A DNA stretch of 64,000 nt from Moritella viscosa (GTDB taxonomy: Bacteria > Pseudomonadota > Gammaproteobacteria > Enterobacterales > Moritellaceae), in the NCBI GenBank assembly GCA_000953735.1, contig LN554852.1, positions 1,561,846-1,625,845 on the forward strand, given 5' to 3'. This document shows, in pieces, positions 18,371-28,372 of the stretch (its first letter is position 1; every line of letters begins with the position of its first letter). A program made the position numbers and the translations under genes. Below the pieces are notes generated by a model that was not told the DNA's origin, did no database searches, and worked only from the letters and a program-made list of their open reading frames with translations.

Positions 18371-18387
18371 ATGAGGTCTGACCTCTT
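18371..18387 (+). promoter_or_regulatory. Putative FadR operator
   Basis: ATGAGGTCTGACCTCTT is centred on the palindrome GAGGTC-T-GACCTC and contains the FadR core GGTCNGACC. It lies 26 bases before the fadI start, where bound FadR would block the promoter or early transcription. Confidence 0.6.
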
Positions 18388-18413
18388 TTTACTTAACGGA
18401 ATGAGGATAAGTG

Positions 18414-19724
18414 ATGGCTAAACCACAAAGCCTAACCACCCGCAACGGCGATCGTATCGCGGTGGTCACTGGATTACGTACCCCGTTTGCTAAACAAGCA
18501 ACAGCGTTTCATGGGGTTCCAGCATTAGATTTAGGCAAAATGGTTGTTAATGAGATGCTTACTCGTAACGACATTGACCCTAAAATTGTTCAGCAAGTTG
18601 TATTTGGACAAGTTGTTCAAATGCCTGAAGCGCCAAACATTGCGCGTGAAATCGTATTAGGCACTGGCATGGACATCGGCACCGATGCATACAGTGTATC
18701 ACGTGCATGTGCGACAAGTTTCCAAGCTATTTCAAATGTTACCGAGTCTATCATGGCTGGTTCTATTGATTGTGGTGTTGCTGGTGGTGCAGATTCATCT
18801 TCAGTCGTGCCAATTGGCGTATCTAAAAAGCTTGCTCATCAGTTAATTAACTTAAGCAAAGCAAAAACGACTAGTGATAAATTAAAAATTGCCCGTCAGC
18901 TAAGCTTGAAAGATTTATTGCCTGTCGCACCTGCGGTTGCAGAGTACAGTACGGGTTTGACTATGGGTCAGACAGCAGAACAAATGGCTAAGTCTTATAA
19001 CATCTCGCGTCAAGCGCAGGATGAACTTGCTCATCGTTCTCACTCTCTGGCTGCTAAAGCTTGGGAAGAAGGGAAGCTAAAAGACGAAGTAATGACGGCT
19101 TATCCAGAACCAATGAAGTCATTTATTGCTGAAGATAACAACATTCGTAAAAATTCAACAGTTGAAGGTTATGCGAAACTACGTCCTGCATTTGACCGTA
19201 AACACGGTACTGTAACTGCAGCAACAAGTACGCCACTTACAGATGGTGCGGCTGCGGTATTACTAATGAGTGAAAGCCGCGCGAAAGAACTTGGTCTAGA
19301 AGTACTCGGTTATATTCGCAGTTATGCTTATGCTGCTGTGCCTGCTGATGTTGATGGTCTAATTGGTCCATCATATGCGATACCTGAAGCGTTAGACCGT
19401 GCAGGTATTAAATTTGACGACTTAGCACTATTTGATATGCATGAAGCATTTGCTGCACAGACATTAGCAAATCTAAAATGTCTAGAGTCAGATACGTTTG
19501 CACAGGAAAAATTAGGTCGCCCAGAGCGCGTTGCTAATATCGATGAAAGTAAGTTTAACGTACTGGGTGGTTCACTTGCATATGGTCACCCATTTGCAGC
19601 GACTGGCGCACGTATGATCACGCAAACATTGCATGAATTGAAACGTCGTGGTGGTGGTCTAGGGTTAACGGCGGCATGTGCTGCTGGTGGTCTAGGTGTA
19701 GCAATGATTGTGGAGAGTGCGTAA
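18414..19724 (+). CDS. fadI: 3-ketoacyl-CoA thiolase FadI
   Basis: The 436-residue protein has the same length as E. coli FadI and is highly similar over its whole length. It cleaves 3-ketoacyl-CoA to acetyl-CoA and a shortened acyl-CoA, as the beta subunit of the anaerobic beta-oxidation complex. The acyl-accepting cysteine lies in SRACATSF near residue 97; [11 protein letters not shown] and [12 protein letters not shown] hold the catalytic histidines. I chose ATG 18414 over the adjoining GTG 18411 because GAGGA is better spaced. The stop codon overlaps the fadJ start (TAATG). Confidence 0.96.
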   Translation: MAKPQSLTTRNGDRIAVVTGLRTPFAKQATAFHGVPALDLGKMVVNEMLTRNDIDPKIVQQVVFGQVVQMPEAPNIAREIVLGTGMDIGTDAYSVSRACATSFQAISNVTESIMAGSIDCGVAGGADSSSVVPIGVSKKLAHQLINLSKAKTTSDKLKIARQLSLKDLLPVAPAVAEYSTGLTMGQTAEQMAKSYNISRQAQDELAHRSHSLAAKAWEEGKLKDEVMTAYPEPMKSFIAEDNNIRKNSTVEGYAKLRPAFDRKHGTVTAATSTPLTDGAAAVLLMSESRAKELGLEVLGYIRSYAYAAVPADVDGLIGPSYAIPEALDRAGIKFDDLALFDMHEAFAAQTLANLKCLESDTFAQEKLGRPERVANIDESKFNVLGGSLAYGHPFAATGARMITQTLHELKRRGGGLGLTAACAAGGLGVAMIVESA

Positions 19725-21856
19725 TGAGTCAGCAAGATAAAACATTTTCACTTGAGATCCGTGAAGATAAGATTGGCGTTCTAACGATGGACGTACCCGG
19801 CGAAACGATGAACACTTTACGTGCGGAGTTCGCTGATGAAATTTCTGATTTGATGAAAGAAATTAAATCAAATTCAGACCTACAAGGTTTAGTACTGATC
19901 AGTGGCAAAAAAGACAGCTTTGTTGCTGGAGCTGACGTGACTATGATTGATGCGTGTGAAACGGCTGCAGATGCAGAGCAGTTATCACTTGAAGGTCACC
20001 GTGTTATGGGTGAACTGGAATCATTAAATATTCCTGTTGTTGCAGCTATTCACGGCCCTTGTTTGGGTGGTGGTTTAGAACTTGCTCTTGCTTGTCATAT
20101 CCGTGTTTGTACAGAAAGTACAAAGACAGTATTAGGTGTACCTGAAGTGATGCTAGGTCTATTACCTGGTAGTGGTGGTACACAGCGTCTACCACGTCTA
20201 ATCGGTGTGGCTAAGTCTCTTGATTTGATGTTAACAGGTAAACAAGTACGTGGTAAACAAGCGCTTAAAATGGGACTTGTTGACGATGTAGTGCCTGAAA
20301 CAGTACTGCTTGAAGTGGCTGTTAAGTTAGCTAAAAAAGGTAAGATCCAACGTCACCTCAAACGTGATTTAACTAGCAAGCTACTAGAAACAAACAAAAT
20401 TGGTCGTAACATCATGTTCGATCAAGCTAAAAAACAAACGCTTTCTAAAACCCGTGGTAATTATCCTGCACCAGAAGCAATTCTAGAAGTGGTTAAAGTT
20501 GGTCAAGAAAAAGGTTTTGAAGCAGGTTTAAAACTTGAAGCAAAACGTTTTGCAGAGCTTGCAATGACATCTGAATCAGCATCACTGCGTGGCATTTTCT
20601 TTGCGACAACAGAGATGAAGAAAGAAGATGGCGTTGAAGGTGTTGCACCGAAGAAAGTGAAAAAAGCAATCGTACTTGGTGGCGGCTTAATGGGTGGCGG
20701 TATCGCTAACGTTACTGCAACCAAAGCGAAAGTACCTGTGCGTATTAAAGATATTGCACCACAAGGTCTGCTTAACGCCCAAAAATACACGTATGACATT
20801 CTAAATAAGAAAGTTAAACGTCGCTTTATGTCGAAAGCCGACATGCAAAGTCAACTGGCTATGATCACAGGTACAACTGAGTACACTGGTGTGAAGAGCG
20901 CTGACATTGTTGTTGAAGCGGTATTTGAAGATCTTAAATTGAAGCACAAAATGGTGGCAGATATTGAAGCTAATTGTAACGAAAATACAATTTTCGCATC
21001 AAACACGTCTTCTTTACCTATTACTCAGATTGCTTCTGAAGCGAAGCGTCCTGAAAATGTAATCGGTCTGCATTACTTCAGTCCAGTGGACAAAATGCCA
21101 CTTGCAGAGATCATTACGCATGAAGGTACGTCTGACCAAACTATCTCAACAACGGTTGAATTTGCGCGTAAGCAAGGCAAAACACCTATCGTTGTTAAAG
21201 ATGGTGCTGGCTTCTATGTAAACCGTATTCTTGCGCCTTACATGAACGAAGCTGCACGTATCATTTTAGAACAAGAACCTATTGAAGCCGTTGATAAAGC
21301 ATTAGTTAACTTTGGTTTCCCTGTTGGTCCTGTAACACTTCTTGATGAAGTCGGTATCGATGTTGGTGCTAAGATCGGTCCAATCTTAACGAAAGAGCTA
21401 GGTAGCCGTTTTGAAGCGCCTGCTGCGTTCGATAAGCTACTGGCTGATGATCGTAAAGGTCGTAAGAACGAAAAAGGTTTCTACCTATACGGTAAGAAAG
21501 CGAAGAAAGGTAAGAAGCAAGTTGATGAATCTATCTACAAGCTATTTAACCTGAAACCTGAAGCTAAAATGGATCCGAAAGCACTTGCAGAACGTGCAGT
21601 ATTATTAATGCTGAACGAAGCGGCACGTTGTCTTGATGAAGGTATCTTACGTAGTGCGCGTGATGGTGACATTGGTGCAATCTTTGGTATCGGTTTCCCT
21701 CCTTTCTTAGGCGGTCCATTCCATTACATGGATTCAATTGGTATTGCTGAACTTGTTGACAAGCTAGAACGTCATCAAGATAAATACGGTGAGCGTTTTG
21801 CACCGTGTGAATCGCTTATAGCAATGGCAAAAGAAGATAAAAAGTTCTATAACTAA
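19724..21856 (+). CDS. fadJ: Multifunctional fatty-acid oxidation protein FadJ
   Basis: This 710-residue alpha subunit combines enoyl-CoA hydratase/isomerase and 3-hydroxyacyl-CoA dehydrogenase. The N-terminal crotonase half has [11 protein letters not shown] and [15 protein letters not shown] (oxyanion hole) and the glutamate in [13 protein letters not shown]. The dehydrogenase half begins with the NAD motif [11 protein letters not shown] near residue 323 and has [12 protein letters not shown] and [15 protein letters not shown]. The length (E. coli 714) and the fadI-fadJ order identify FadJ rather than FadB. It starts at ATG 19724 inside the fadI stop, so the two are translationally coupled. 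Confidence 0.96.
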   Translation: MSQQDKTFSLEIREDKIGVLTMDVPGETMNTLRAEFADEISDLMKEIKSNSDLQGLVLISGKKDSFVAGADVTMIDACETAADAEQLSLEGHRVMGELESLNIPVVAAIHGPCLGGGLELALACHIRVCTESTKTVLGVPEVMLGLLPGSGGTQRLPRLIGVAKSLDLMLTGKQVRGKQALKMGLVDDVVPETVLLEVAVKLAKKGKIQRHLKRDLTSKLLETNKIGRNIMFDQAKKQTLSKTRGNYPAPEAILEVVKVGQEKGFEAGLKLEAKRFAELAMTSESASLRGIFFATTEMKKEDGVEGVAPKKVKKAIVLGGGLMGGGIANVTATKAKVPVRIKDIAPQGLLNAQKYTYDILNKKVKRRFMSKADMQSQLAMITGTTEYTGVKSADIVVEAVFEDLKLKHKMVADIEANCNENTIFASNTSSLPITQIASEAKRPENVIGLHYFSPVDKMPLAEIITHEGTSDQTISTTVEFARKQGKTPIVVKDGAGFYVNRILAPYMNEAARIILEQEPIEAVDKALVNFGFPVGPVTLLDEVGIDVGAKIGPILTKELGSRFEAPAAFDKLLADDRKGRKNEKGFYLYGKKAKKGKKQVDESIYKLFNLKPEAKMDPKALAERAVLLMLNEAARCLDEGILRSARDGDIGAIFGIGFPPFLGGPFHYMDSIGIAELVDKLERHQDKYGERFAPCESLIAMAKEDKKFYN

Positions 21857-21926
21857 TTGCGTGATGCATTAGCTTATTAAATCTAACGCCGCTTTTTTGT
21901 TTTAAGTACACTCATTTAATACAAGA

Positions 21927-22382
21927 TTAATGACTATCACCAGTTATTGGATTAACAGTCGTATCACCATTAGCACTGACCGTAATATTAATACCTTTAC
22001 CGTCGGGATTGTAACGAATCGTATTATCTGCCGTGATAGTGCCGTTAGCGCGAAAGATAATGACAGAGGTAAGACCTGTAACTGATAAGTTTGAATCACT
22101 GTCAGTATCTATCGTTGTTCTATTAACGACTTCAGCTGCAACCGCTGTGCTCGTTGCTAGGGTAAGAACATTATCTGCAGCTGTCATATATAAAGGACGG
22201 TTATGGGCAATAGCAGTATTTTTGGCATAACTAAGCGCGCTATTAATCAATGTGGTCGCGTCGTCTATACGGCTTTGTTGTATGGTATTTTGGTAACTGG
22301 GAACGCCAATGCCAATGAGTATGGCAAAGATAGCGATAGTGATCATTAATTCGATGAGTGTGAAACCCAATGATTTTTTCAT
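21927..22382 (-). CDS. GspH/FimT-type pseudopilin
   Basis: The 151-residue protein starts MKKSLGFTLIELMITIAIFA: a short leader with Gly6 before the mature Phe and Glu+5, the prepilin-peptidase site, followed by the hydrophobic helix. The rest is beta-rich, as in minor pseudopilins of the GspH/FimT group. AAGGATG precedes the ATG. It is a single gene without other pilus genes nearby, so it may serve a type IV pilus or type II secretion machine encoded elsewhere, or be a relic. Confidence 0.85.
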   Translation of the reverse strand: MKKSLGFTLIELMITIAIFAILIGIGVPSYQNTIQQSRIDDATTLINSALSYAKNTAIAHNRPLYMTAADNVLTLATSTAVAAEVVNRTTIDTDSDSNLSVTGLTSVIIFRANGTITADNTIRYNPDGKGINITVSANGDTTVNPITGDSH

Positions 22383-22434
22383 TCTTACACATCCTTGTTA
22401 AAGAAAACAATAGATTAACATGATAACAAGGATC

Positions 22435-22472
22435 AAAAAAGGGACCACTTTTTAGTATATAGAGTGGTCCCT
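22435..22472 (-). terminator. Rho-independent terminator of the fatty acyl reductase gene
   Basis: AGGGACCACT and AGTGGTCCCT form a perfect 10-bp stem 40 bases after the stop codon of the 22512-24509 gene, followed on the minus strand by six T. Confidence 0.88.
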
Positions 22473-22511
22473 TCACATTACTTTATTAGAGTCTGTTTAT
22501 GACAGGTTAGA

Positions 22512-24509
22512 TTACCAATGCACACCGCGCATAATAGCTGCAAATGCAACTTGCTCGGTACTTGCTTGTGTTGGTTTATCTTTGTCTTCTTCTTTGCCCT
22601 TCGCAGCAGCTGAATCATTAAACATACGGTAGCCCGTGTTCATAATGATCTCACTTACTTTAGGGAATAGTGAGTAAAGTACTTCAGACATAATACCGAC
22701 TTTTGTCGCGATACGTTTCGGCTTACGAATAATTGCTTGAGCAATCAAATCAGCTGCTTCTGATGGAGCAAGCGTTGGTACATTGTCATATACTTTCGTT
22801 GGACCAATCATAGGTGTACGTACTAACGGCATGTTAATCGTCGTCATGTTTACGTTACGGTCAGAGAACTCTGATGCGGCACAACGTGTAAAGGCATCAA
22901 GTGCTGCTTTCGATGCAACATAAGCAGAGAAACGCGGCGCATTTGTTAACACACCAATTGATGAGATGTTAATTACATGACCTTGCTTACGTTCTAACAT
23001 GCTAGGCGAGAAGCCCATGATTAAACGAATTGAGCCAAAGTAGTTTAACTGCATCGTTCTTTCGTAATCGTGGAAACGGTCAAATGATAAATCAATTGAA
23101 CGACGGATTGAGCGACCTGCGTTATTGATTAATACATCAACAAATTTATGTTCATCAAGCACTGACTTAACTAATTCATCACATGATTCCATATTTGAAA
23201 TATCACATGAATAGATGTGCGCTTCGCCACCAAGCTCTTGGATTTGCGCCTGTGTTGCTTCTAGTTTTGTGACATCACGTGCGACAAGGATTAATTTAGC
23301 GCCTGTTGGTGCGAGTTTTAATGCCGTTGCCTCACCAATACCAGAACTTGCACCTGTGATGATAATTGTTTTACCACTCACATTACCTTTCAGGGTCATG
23401 TCATTGACTAGGTCATCATTTAGGTTACGCTCCCAATAATCCCATACCGCAGGTGCGTATGCGTCTAAGCGAGGCACTTTGATATTAGAACCTTCTAGCG
23501 CACGTGCTGTTTCACGGTCATCGAAGCTTGTTGGGTAGTTAAGGAAGTTCAATACGTCTTTTGGAATGCCAAGGTCATTTAATACCCCTTCAGTAAGCTG
23601 TTTTACTGCTGGTAAATGGGTGATTGCTTGACGAACTGAAGCCGGTAAGAAATTAGCGATTCGAGAATCAATTCGGAATGCCGTTTTTGGTGCGTTACCC
23701 GCTGTAGCGAAGATATTAAGTACTTCACCCACTTTAAATGGTTTTGGATCTACAAGGTGGAAGCAGTTACTGTGCACTTCTTCCTTGTGACTAATGTAGT
23801 CAATTGCATCTGCAACATAGTCGACAGGGACAATGTTCAGACGACGGCCTTCAACACCGATCATTGGCATCCATGTTGGAATTGTCTCACGAATCTTTTT
23901 CAATAGTTTGAAGAAATAGTATGGACCATCTACCTTATCGATTTCACCTGTTTTAGAGTGACCAACAACCATTCCTGGACGATAAATACGGAAAGGAATT
24001 GAACATTCATCACGAACTACTTTTTCAGAAACATGTTTGGTGCGAAGATACGGATTCTCCATATTTTCAGCTTCTTCAAACATATCTTCGTAGAAAGTAC
24101 CATTGAACAAGCCCGCTGCAGCAATAGAACTTACATGATGAAAGCTTTTTGCCTTCATATTTACAGATGCTTCAACAGCGTTGCGTGTACCTACAACATT
24201 CGCAGTTTCTTGTGATTCGGCATCGGCCTTCATGTCGTAGATTGCAGCAAGGTGGTAAACGTTATCAATTTGGTCTGTGTGCTCTGCTAACCATTGCTCA
24301 TCAATCCCTAAATTCGCTTTAGTGATATCACCAGTAACCATTTTGATACGACTTTTTACACTTTTATGCACTCGATCCTTTAATGCATTGAACTTGTGCT
24401 CTGAGCCTTGGCGAGTTAATACATAAACTAACGCATCTTCTCTTTCTACTAGACGTTCAATTAAGAATCGACCAATAAATCCTGTACCACCGGTAACTAA
24501 GTATTTCAT
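22512..24509 (-). CDS. Two-domain fatty acyl-CoA reductase (alcohol-forming, Marinobacter FarA type)
   Basis: This 665-residue protein joins two reductase domains. The N-terminal extended SDR has GGTGFIGRFLIERL near residue 7 and the active-site YLRTKHVSEK near residue 155; the C-terminal classical SDR has TGASSGIGEAT near residue 383, NNAGRSIRR, and the active-site SAYVASKAALDAF near residue 527. The same arrangement and closely similar segments, including RTMQLNYFGS and the C-terminal TEQVAFAAIMRG, are found in the Marinobacter reductase Maqu_2220, which turns acyl-CoA or acyl-ACP into fatty alcohol with NADPH. It has its own terminator and promoter region. Its likely role is making fatty alcohol for wax esters or another lipid. 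Confidence 0.88.
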   Translation of the reverse strand: MKYLVTGGTGFIGRFLIERLVEREDALVYVLTRQGSEHKFNALKDRVHKSVKSRIKMVTGDITKANLGIDEQWLAEHTDQIDNVYHLAAIYDMKADAESQETANVVGTRNAVEASVNMKAKSFHHVSSIAAAGLFNGTFYEDMFEEAENMENPYLRTKHVSEKVVRDECSIPFRIYRPGMVVGHSKTGEIDKVDGPYYFFKLLKKIRETIPTWMPMIGVEGRRLNIVPVDYVADAIDYISHKEEVHSNCFHLVDPKPFKVGEVLNIFATAGNAPKTAFRIDSRIANFLPASVRQAITHLPAVKQLTEGVLNDLGIPKDVLNFLNYPTSFDDRETARALEGSNIKVPRLDAYAPAVWDYWERNLNDDLVNDMTLKGNVSGKTIIITGASSGIGEATALKLAPTGAKLILVARDVTKLEATQAQIQELGGEAHIYSCDISNMESCDELVKSVLDEHKFVDVLINNAGRSIRRSIDLSFDRFHDYERTMQLNYFGSIRLIMGFSPSMLERKQGHVINISSIGVLTNAPRFSAYVASKAALDAFTRCAASEFSDRNVNMTTINMPLVRTPMIGPTKVYDNVPTLAPSEAADLIAQAIIRKPKRIATKVGIMSEVLYSLFPKVSEIIMNTGYRMFNDSAAAKGKEEDKDKPTQASTEQVAFAAIMRGVHW

Positions 24510-25323
24510 TCCATTATCCTCAATTAAACTGTGTTTGCTTTTTGTTAAATTTAAAGTGAGCGTGTATCACTTATGTAGTAGTAATATCATTGATATAAAA
24601 ATGAATGTCAATGCTGTTCCGTTAACGTAACTTGATATTTGGCTTTTCTAACAACAGCTTGTCAGTATTTTATGACGCATTGTTAGGTTTTTGTGTTGGT
24701 AAGTTCTGTTAACTAAAAATTAACGTTTAGTGTAAAAGCTCGATTTTTTCAATCGTAGTTATACTTCGTTTTTACAACGTAAAAGTTTACTTTTTTACGT
24801 GTTATTGACAAGTATTGACTTGTGAAATTAAAAATAATGCTAATTTTGGATGGCATATTCTAAATATTATTGTTAGCTACAACTTGGTGGCAGGGTATTA
24901 GCAAAAACTTAATCACCTAAAACAAAAAAGTTATTATTTATCAGTTGCTTACTGTTTAAGTGAAAGCTTCTATTTATTTATGGGTAGTTTGATGGGCGTT
25001 TGCACTAATACTTTTGTGTTAAATTTTATAAAATCTCACCGCTTTCAACCTACATTATCGATGATTTTCGTATGATTAAAGTCAAAAAAATTAATTTTAG
25101 ATAACTTATTTTGGTAAGGGTTTTTGACCTTTCAACGTATATTATTAATTAAGTAATAGTGCATAGTAGGACTTTAATATTAGAATATTTATTCAACAGC
25201 CCATATCTAGCCCAAAAGTATTAAATTCTAAAATTAACCTTTTCACAATTAATTATTTTTTAATTGTGTTTCTGTAATTGATAGCGCTATCATTTGTGAT
25301 GCGACTAATTCACTTGTGGTTGT
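24510..25323. other. 814-bp AT-rich non-coding region
   Basis: No reading frame with a plausible start and ribosome site is seen. The region contains an AAAC-TGT-GTTT element at 24526-24536 just upstream of the reductase start, a hairpin ACGTAAAA/TTTTACGT (24777-24800), ACAAGT-ATTG-ACTTGT (24808-24823), a 9-bp hairpin CACAATTAA/TTAATTGTG (25244-25268) and a 14-bp palindrome (25279-25292). It must hold the reductase promoter and the end of nrdG transcription. A small RNA is possible but not shown. Confidence 0.5.
25279..25292. promoter_or_regulatory. LacI-family-like palindrome
   Basis: TGATAGCGCTATCA is a perfect 14-bp palindrome with the central GCGC typical of LacI/GalR operators. It lies downstream of nrdG and far from any gene start, so its function is unclear. 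Confidence 0.3.
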
Positions 25324-25845
25324 TTAATATTTACCTTCGTTAATAATGTACTCGATGTCGCCAATTTTTTTATTTTTACTCTTTGTAATTGTGATTATTC
25401 GTTGATTTCTGCTACCTCTAAATTTTAAACTTGGATCGACTTGTTGTTGTTCAAATTTACCGTCAACAAGATAATCAATATAATGAACGACGGCTTTTTG
25501 CTGTGGTGTTAATTGTTCTATCGTATAACCTGTCCATAGCCATATATCTTTTCCAACACATTCTTTTTTAACTCTTTTTATTAGTTTTAATATAGCTTCT
25601 AAGTTTGCTGGATAGAGAGGATCACCACCGCTTAAGCTTAATCCTCGACGGAGTATCCGCGTATCATTCAAGTCATTAATTATTTTGTCTTCTATCTCTT
25701 GGTCGAATGGGGAACCATTGCGTGGAGACCAAGTCGATTGGTTATAACAGCCTTTGCATTGGTGTTCACAACCACTGACAAATAAGGTTACCCTTGTTCC
25801 TGGGCCATTGATGACATCAAGGTCAAAATATTGAGAATAGTGCAT
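25324..25845 (-). CDS. nrdG: Anaerobic ribonucleotide reductase activating protein
   Basis: The 173-residue radical-SAM protein carries the CX3CX2C iron-sulfur motif in GCEHQCKGCYNQSTW near residue 30 and SLSGGDPLYP near residue 71. It uses S-adenosylmethionine to create the glycyl radical on NrdD. It is slightly longer than E. coli NrdG (154). It follows nrdD by 96 bases on the same strand, the normal order, and should share the FNR/NrdR-controlled promoter. Confidence 0.95.
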   Translation of the reverse strand: MHYSQYFDLDVINGPGTRVTLFVSGCEHQCKGCYNQSTWSPRNGSPFDQEIEDKIINDLNDTRILRRGLSLSGGDPLYPANLEAILKLIKRVKKECVGKDIWLWTGYTIEQLTPQQKAVVHYIDYLVDGKFEQQQVDPSLKFRGSRNQRIITITKSKNKKIGDIEYIINEGKY

Positions 25846-25941
25846 ATTTACTTCTTAAACGCTAGCCAATAAGAGATTGACTAGCTAGTTAATTAATCTG
25901 AATATGGTTTTTTATAAATGTGTTATAAAAAATTGATTAAT

Positions 25942-28077
25942 TTATAAATGTTTAACGCGTCGTTTTACTTCTTCTTGTTTACCTTCATTAAAAGGACGCG
26001 CATCTGGGCTACCTAAGTAACCACAGACTCGACGGGTAACAGAGACTTTCGCAACATCGTGATTACCGCACTTCGGACAGGTGAACCCTTTACTGGTACA
26101 TTCAAACTCACCGGTATAACCACAGGCGTAACATTCATCAATCGGTGTATTAGTGCCGTAATAAGGAACGCGTGAATAGCTGTAATCCCATACATTTTCT
26201 AGCGCTTCGATGTTGTGTTGCATATTGGGATATTCGCCGTAACAGATAAAACCACCACTACTAATCGCAGGGTAGGGCATTTCAAAATCTATTTTGTCGT
26301 ATGGATTAACTTGTTTCTCAACATCTAAATGGAAACTGTTGGTGTAATAGCCTTTATCTGTCACATCCGTGATATTACCAAAGGTTATTTTATCTAATTT
26401 AGCAAAACGACTACACAGATTTTCACTCGGTGTTGCATACAAACTAAATGCGTAACCAGTTTCAGTAGTCCACAGTTCTGTAATAGCTTTCATATGAGTA
26501 AGCATGGCAGTGGCTTTTTGTTGCAATCTATTACTATCAAAAGGGTGTGTTTGATTACCAAATAGTGCATTGATTGCTTCGTGTAAACCTATGTAGCCTA
26601 AAGAAATAGATGCGCGACCATGTTTGAATATTTCTAATACGTCATCATCTTCTTGGAGGCGAACACCGCAGGCTCCTTCCATGTACAAGATTGGCGCAAC
26701 ACGTGCTTTGACACCTTTAAGGCGAGAGATGCGAGTTTCTAGTGCGCGTTTACACAGGCTTAAGCGTTCATCGAGTAATTGATAGAAGCGCGATTCATCA
26801 CCTTGTGCTTGAATGGCGATACGCGGTAAATTAAGGCTGACAACCCCTAAGTTATTACGGCCTTCATGCACTAATTCACCTTGTTCTTCATAATTGCTTA
26901 AGAAGCTACGGCAACCCATGGGGGTTTTAAATGACCCCGTAACTTTTACTACTTGGTCGTAATTTAAAATATCTGGATACATACGTTTACTTGCGCACTC
27001 TAGTGCAAGCTGCTTAATATCGTAGTTTGCATCTGCGGATTTATGGTTTAAACCATCTTTGATTGCAAAGACCAGTTTTGGAAAAACAGCCGTTTTATGA
27101 TTTTTACCTAAACCCGCAATACGGTTTTTAAGAATGGATTGCTGAATTAGCCGTGCTTCCCAAGTCGACCCTAAACCAAAACCAAAGGTAACAAAGGGCG
27201 TTTGCCCATTAGCAGTGTGTAAGGTATTAACTTCATATTCTAACGATTGGAACGCATCGAAACATTCTTTTTCTGTGCGTGAACGTGCAAACTTCTCTTT
27301 ATTCGGGATATCCCATTCTTCTGCTAATAGGGTGTTTTTATTAAAACTTGCGGTGACATATGGCGCTAAGACCTCATCAATACGGTTGATTGTAGTCCCA
27401 CCATAAATGTGGCTAGCCACTTGTGCAATAATCTGTGCAGTGACTGCCGTTGCCGTAGTAATGGATTTAGGTGTTTCAATCTCAGCGTTACCCATTTTGA
27501 ACCCTTGGGTTAACATGCCGTCAAGGTCGATCAGCATACAGTTAAACATCGGGAAGAAAGGTGCATAGTCAAGATCATGATAATGAATGTCGCCAGATTC
27601 ATGCGCATGAACAATATCACGTGGCAAGATATGTTGCTTGGCATAATGTTTCGCGACAATTCCCGCCAGCAAATCTCGTTGCGTAGGGATCACTTTACTG
27701 TCTTTATTGGCATTTTCATTAAGCAATGATTCGTTGCTTTGTTCAATAAGCCCTTTGATCTCGTTGGTTAGAATACTTTGCGTTTCGCGGGCGATATCGC
27801 GCTGATGACGATACTCGATATAAGCGCGGGCAATGAGTTTGTTGCTTTCTTGCATCAACACATCTTCAACGGTGTTTTGAATCGTATGGATTTCGATTGC
27901 ATGTTCACTGGATACATCTTGCTGGATCAGTATTTGATGAACCTTATTCGCCATTTCTGCCGCATAATGACGACTCTCTTGTTGCACTGATTTAGCCGCT
28001 GCGAAAATGGCGTTTTGTATGCATTGAATGTTAAAAGGCACACGACAACCATCTCGTTTAATGACAAATAGATCCAC
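25942..28077 (-). CDS. nrdD: Anaerobic ribonucleoside-triphosphate reductase
   Basis: The 711-residue enzyme (E. coli 712) reduces ribonucleoside triphosphates without oxygen. The N-terminal ATP-cone (VIKRDGCRVPFN) senses ATP/dATP; the C-terminal zinc site is CYACGYTGEFEC with CPKCG near residues 647-672; and the glycyl-radical loop is RRVCGYLGSPDARPF near residue 685. The upstream region has a perfect FNR site and paired NrdR boxes, which fits anaerobic induction and dNTP-dependent repression. Confidence 0.97.
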   Translation of the reverse strand: MDLFVIKRDGCRVPFNIQCIQNAIFAAAKSVQQESRHYAAEMANKVHQILIQQDVSSEHAIEIHTIQNTVEDVLMQESNKLIARAYIEYRHQRDIARETQSILTNEIKGLIEQSNESLLNENANKDSKVIPTQRDLLAGIVAKHYAKQHILPRDIVHAHESGDIHYHDLDYAPFFPMFNCMLIDLDGMLTQGFKMGNAEIETPKSITTATAVTAQIIAQVASHIYGGTTINRIDEVLAPYVTASFNKNTLLAEEWDIPNKEKFARSRTEKECFDAFQSLEYEVNTLHTANGQTPFVTFGFGLGSTWEARLIQQSILKNRIAGLGKNHKTAVFPKLVFAIKDGLNHKSADANYDIKQLALECASKRMYPDILNYDQVVKVTGSFKTPMGCRSFLSNYEEQGELVHEGRNNLGVVSLNLPRIAIQAQGDESRFYQLLDERLSLCKRALETRISRLKGVKARVAPILYMEGACGVRLQEDDDVLEIFKHGRASISLGYIGLHEAINALFGNQTHPFDSNRLQQKATAMLTHMKAITELWTTETGYAFSLYATPSENLCSRFAKLDKITFGNITDVTDKGYYTNSFHLDVEKQVNPYDKIDFEMPYPAISSGGFICYGEYPNMQHNIEALENVWDYSYSRVPYYGTNTPIDECYACGYTGEFECTSKGFTCPKCGNHDVAKVSVTRRVCGYLGSPDARPFNEGKQEEVKRRVKHL

Positions 28078-28104
28078 AAAATACTCCTTAGATATTATAC
28101 ACCC

Positions 28105-28120
28105 ACACTATATGTGGGTT
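28105..28120 (-). promoter_or_regulatory. NrdR box (proximal)
   Basis: ACACTATATGTGGGTT resembles the NrdR consensus (ACACNATATNTNGTGT), with deviations in the right half. It lies 28 bases upstream of the nrdD start and exactly 31 bases from the second box, the spacing expected for cooperative NrdR binding. Confidence 0.7.
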
Positions 28121-28135
28121 AACTTCAAACATTAG

Positions 28136-28151
28136 ACACAATATGTAGTGT
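28136..28151 (-). promoter_or_regulatory. NrdR box (distal)
   Basis: ACACAATATGTAGTGT matches the NrdR consensus closely. Together with the box at 28105 it forms the usual tandem operator of class III nrd operons. Confidence 0.8.
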
Positions 28152-28179
28152 ATTAGGCTTTAAGTTTACTTTTTTTGTA

Positions 28180-28193
28180 TTGATTTAGATCAA
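28180..28193 (-). promoter_or_regulatory. FNR binding site
   Basis: TTGATTTAGATCAA is a perfect match to the FNR consensus TTGAT-N4-ATCAA and lies about 100 bases upstream of nrdD. FNR activates nrdDG in E. coli under oxygen limitation. Confidence 0.8.
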
Positions 28194-28372
28194 AAACTAT
28201 TAAGGCTTCACTTGGATTTATCAAGACTGTATTGTCGATCAATAAACAAACTGGTTTTACTTGTAAGTTGCTTTTTAAGCGATGTTTAAACGTAAAGTGA
28301 GCAGTGGTATCGTGATGAGATAAAAAGCTTTACAAGTCTGGGAGCTTATTCTAATATCTGCTCCATTGCTGC

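Larger units (their letters stand above)
18061..18413. other. Divergent promoter region moxR / fadIJ
   Basis: The 353-base non-coding region holds a PsrA-like palindrome (18318-18335) and a FadR-like site (18371-18387) close to fadI. No gene is supported. Confidence 0.6.

Noticed and set aside
19676-19723. Upstream extension of fadJ into fadI
   Set aside because: The sequence is the fadI 3' end in another frame; ATG 19724 in the TAATG overlap matches known FadJ starts.
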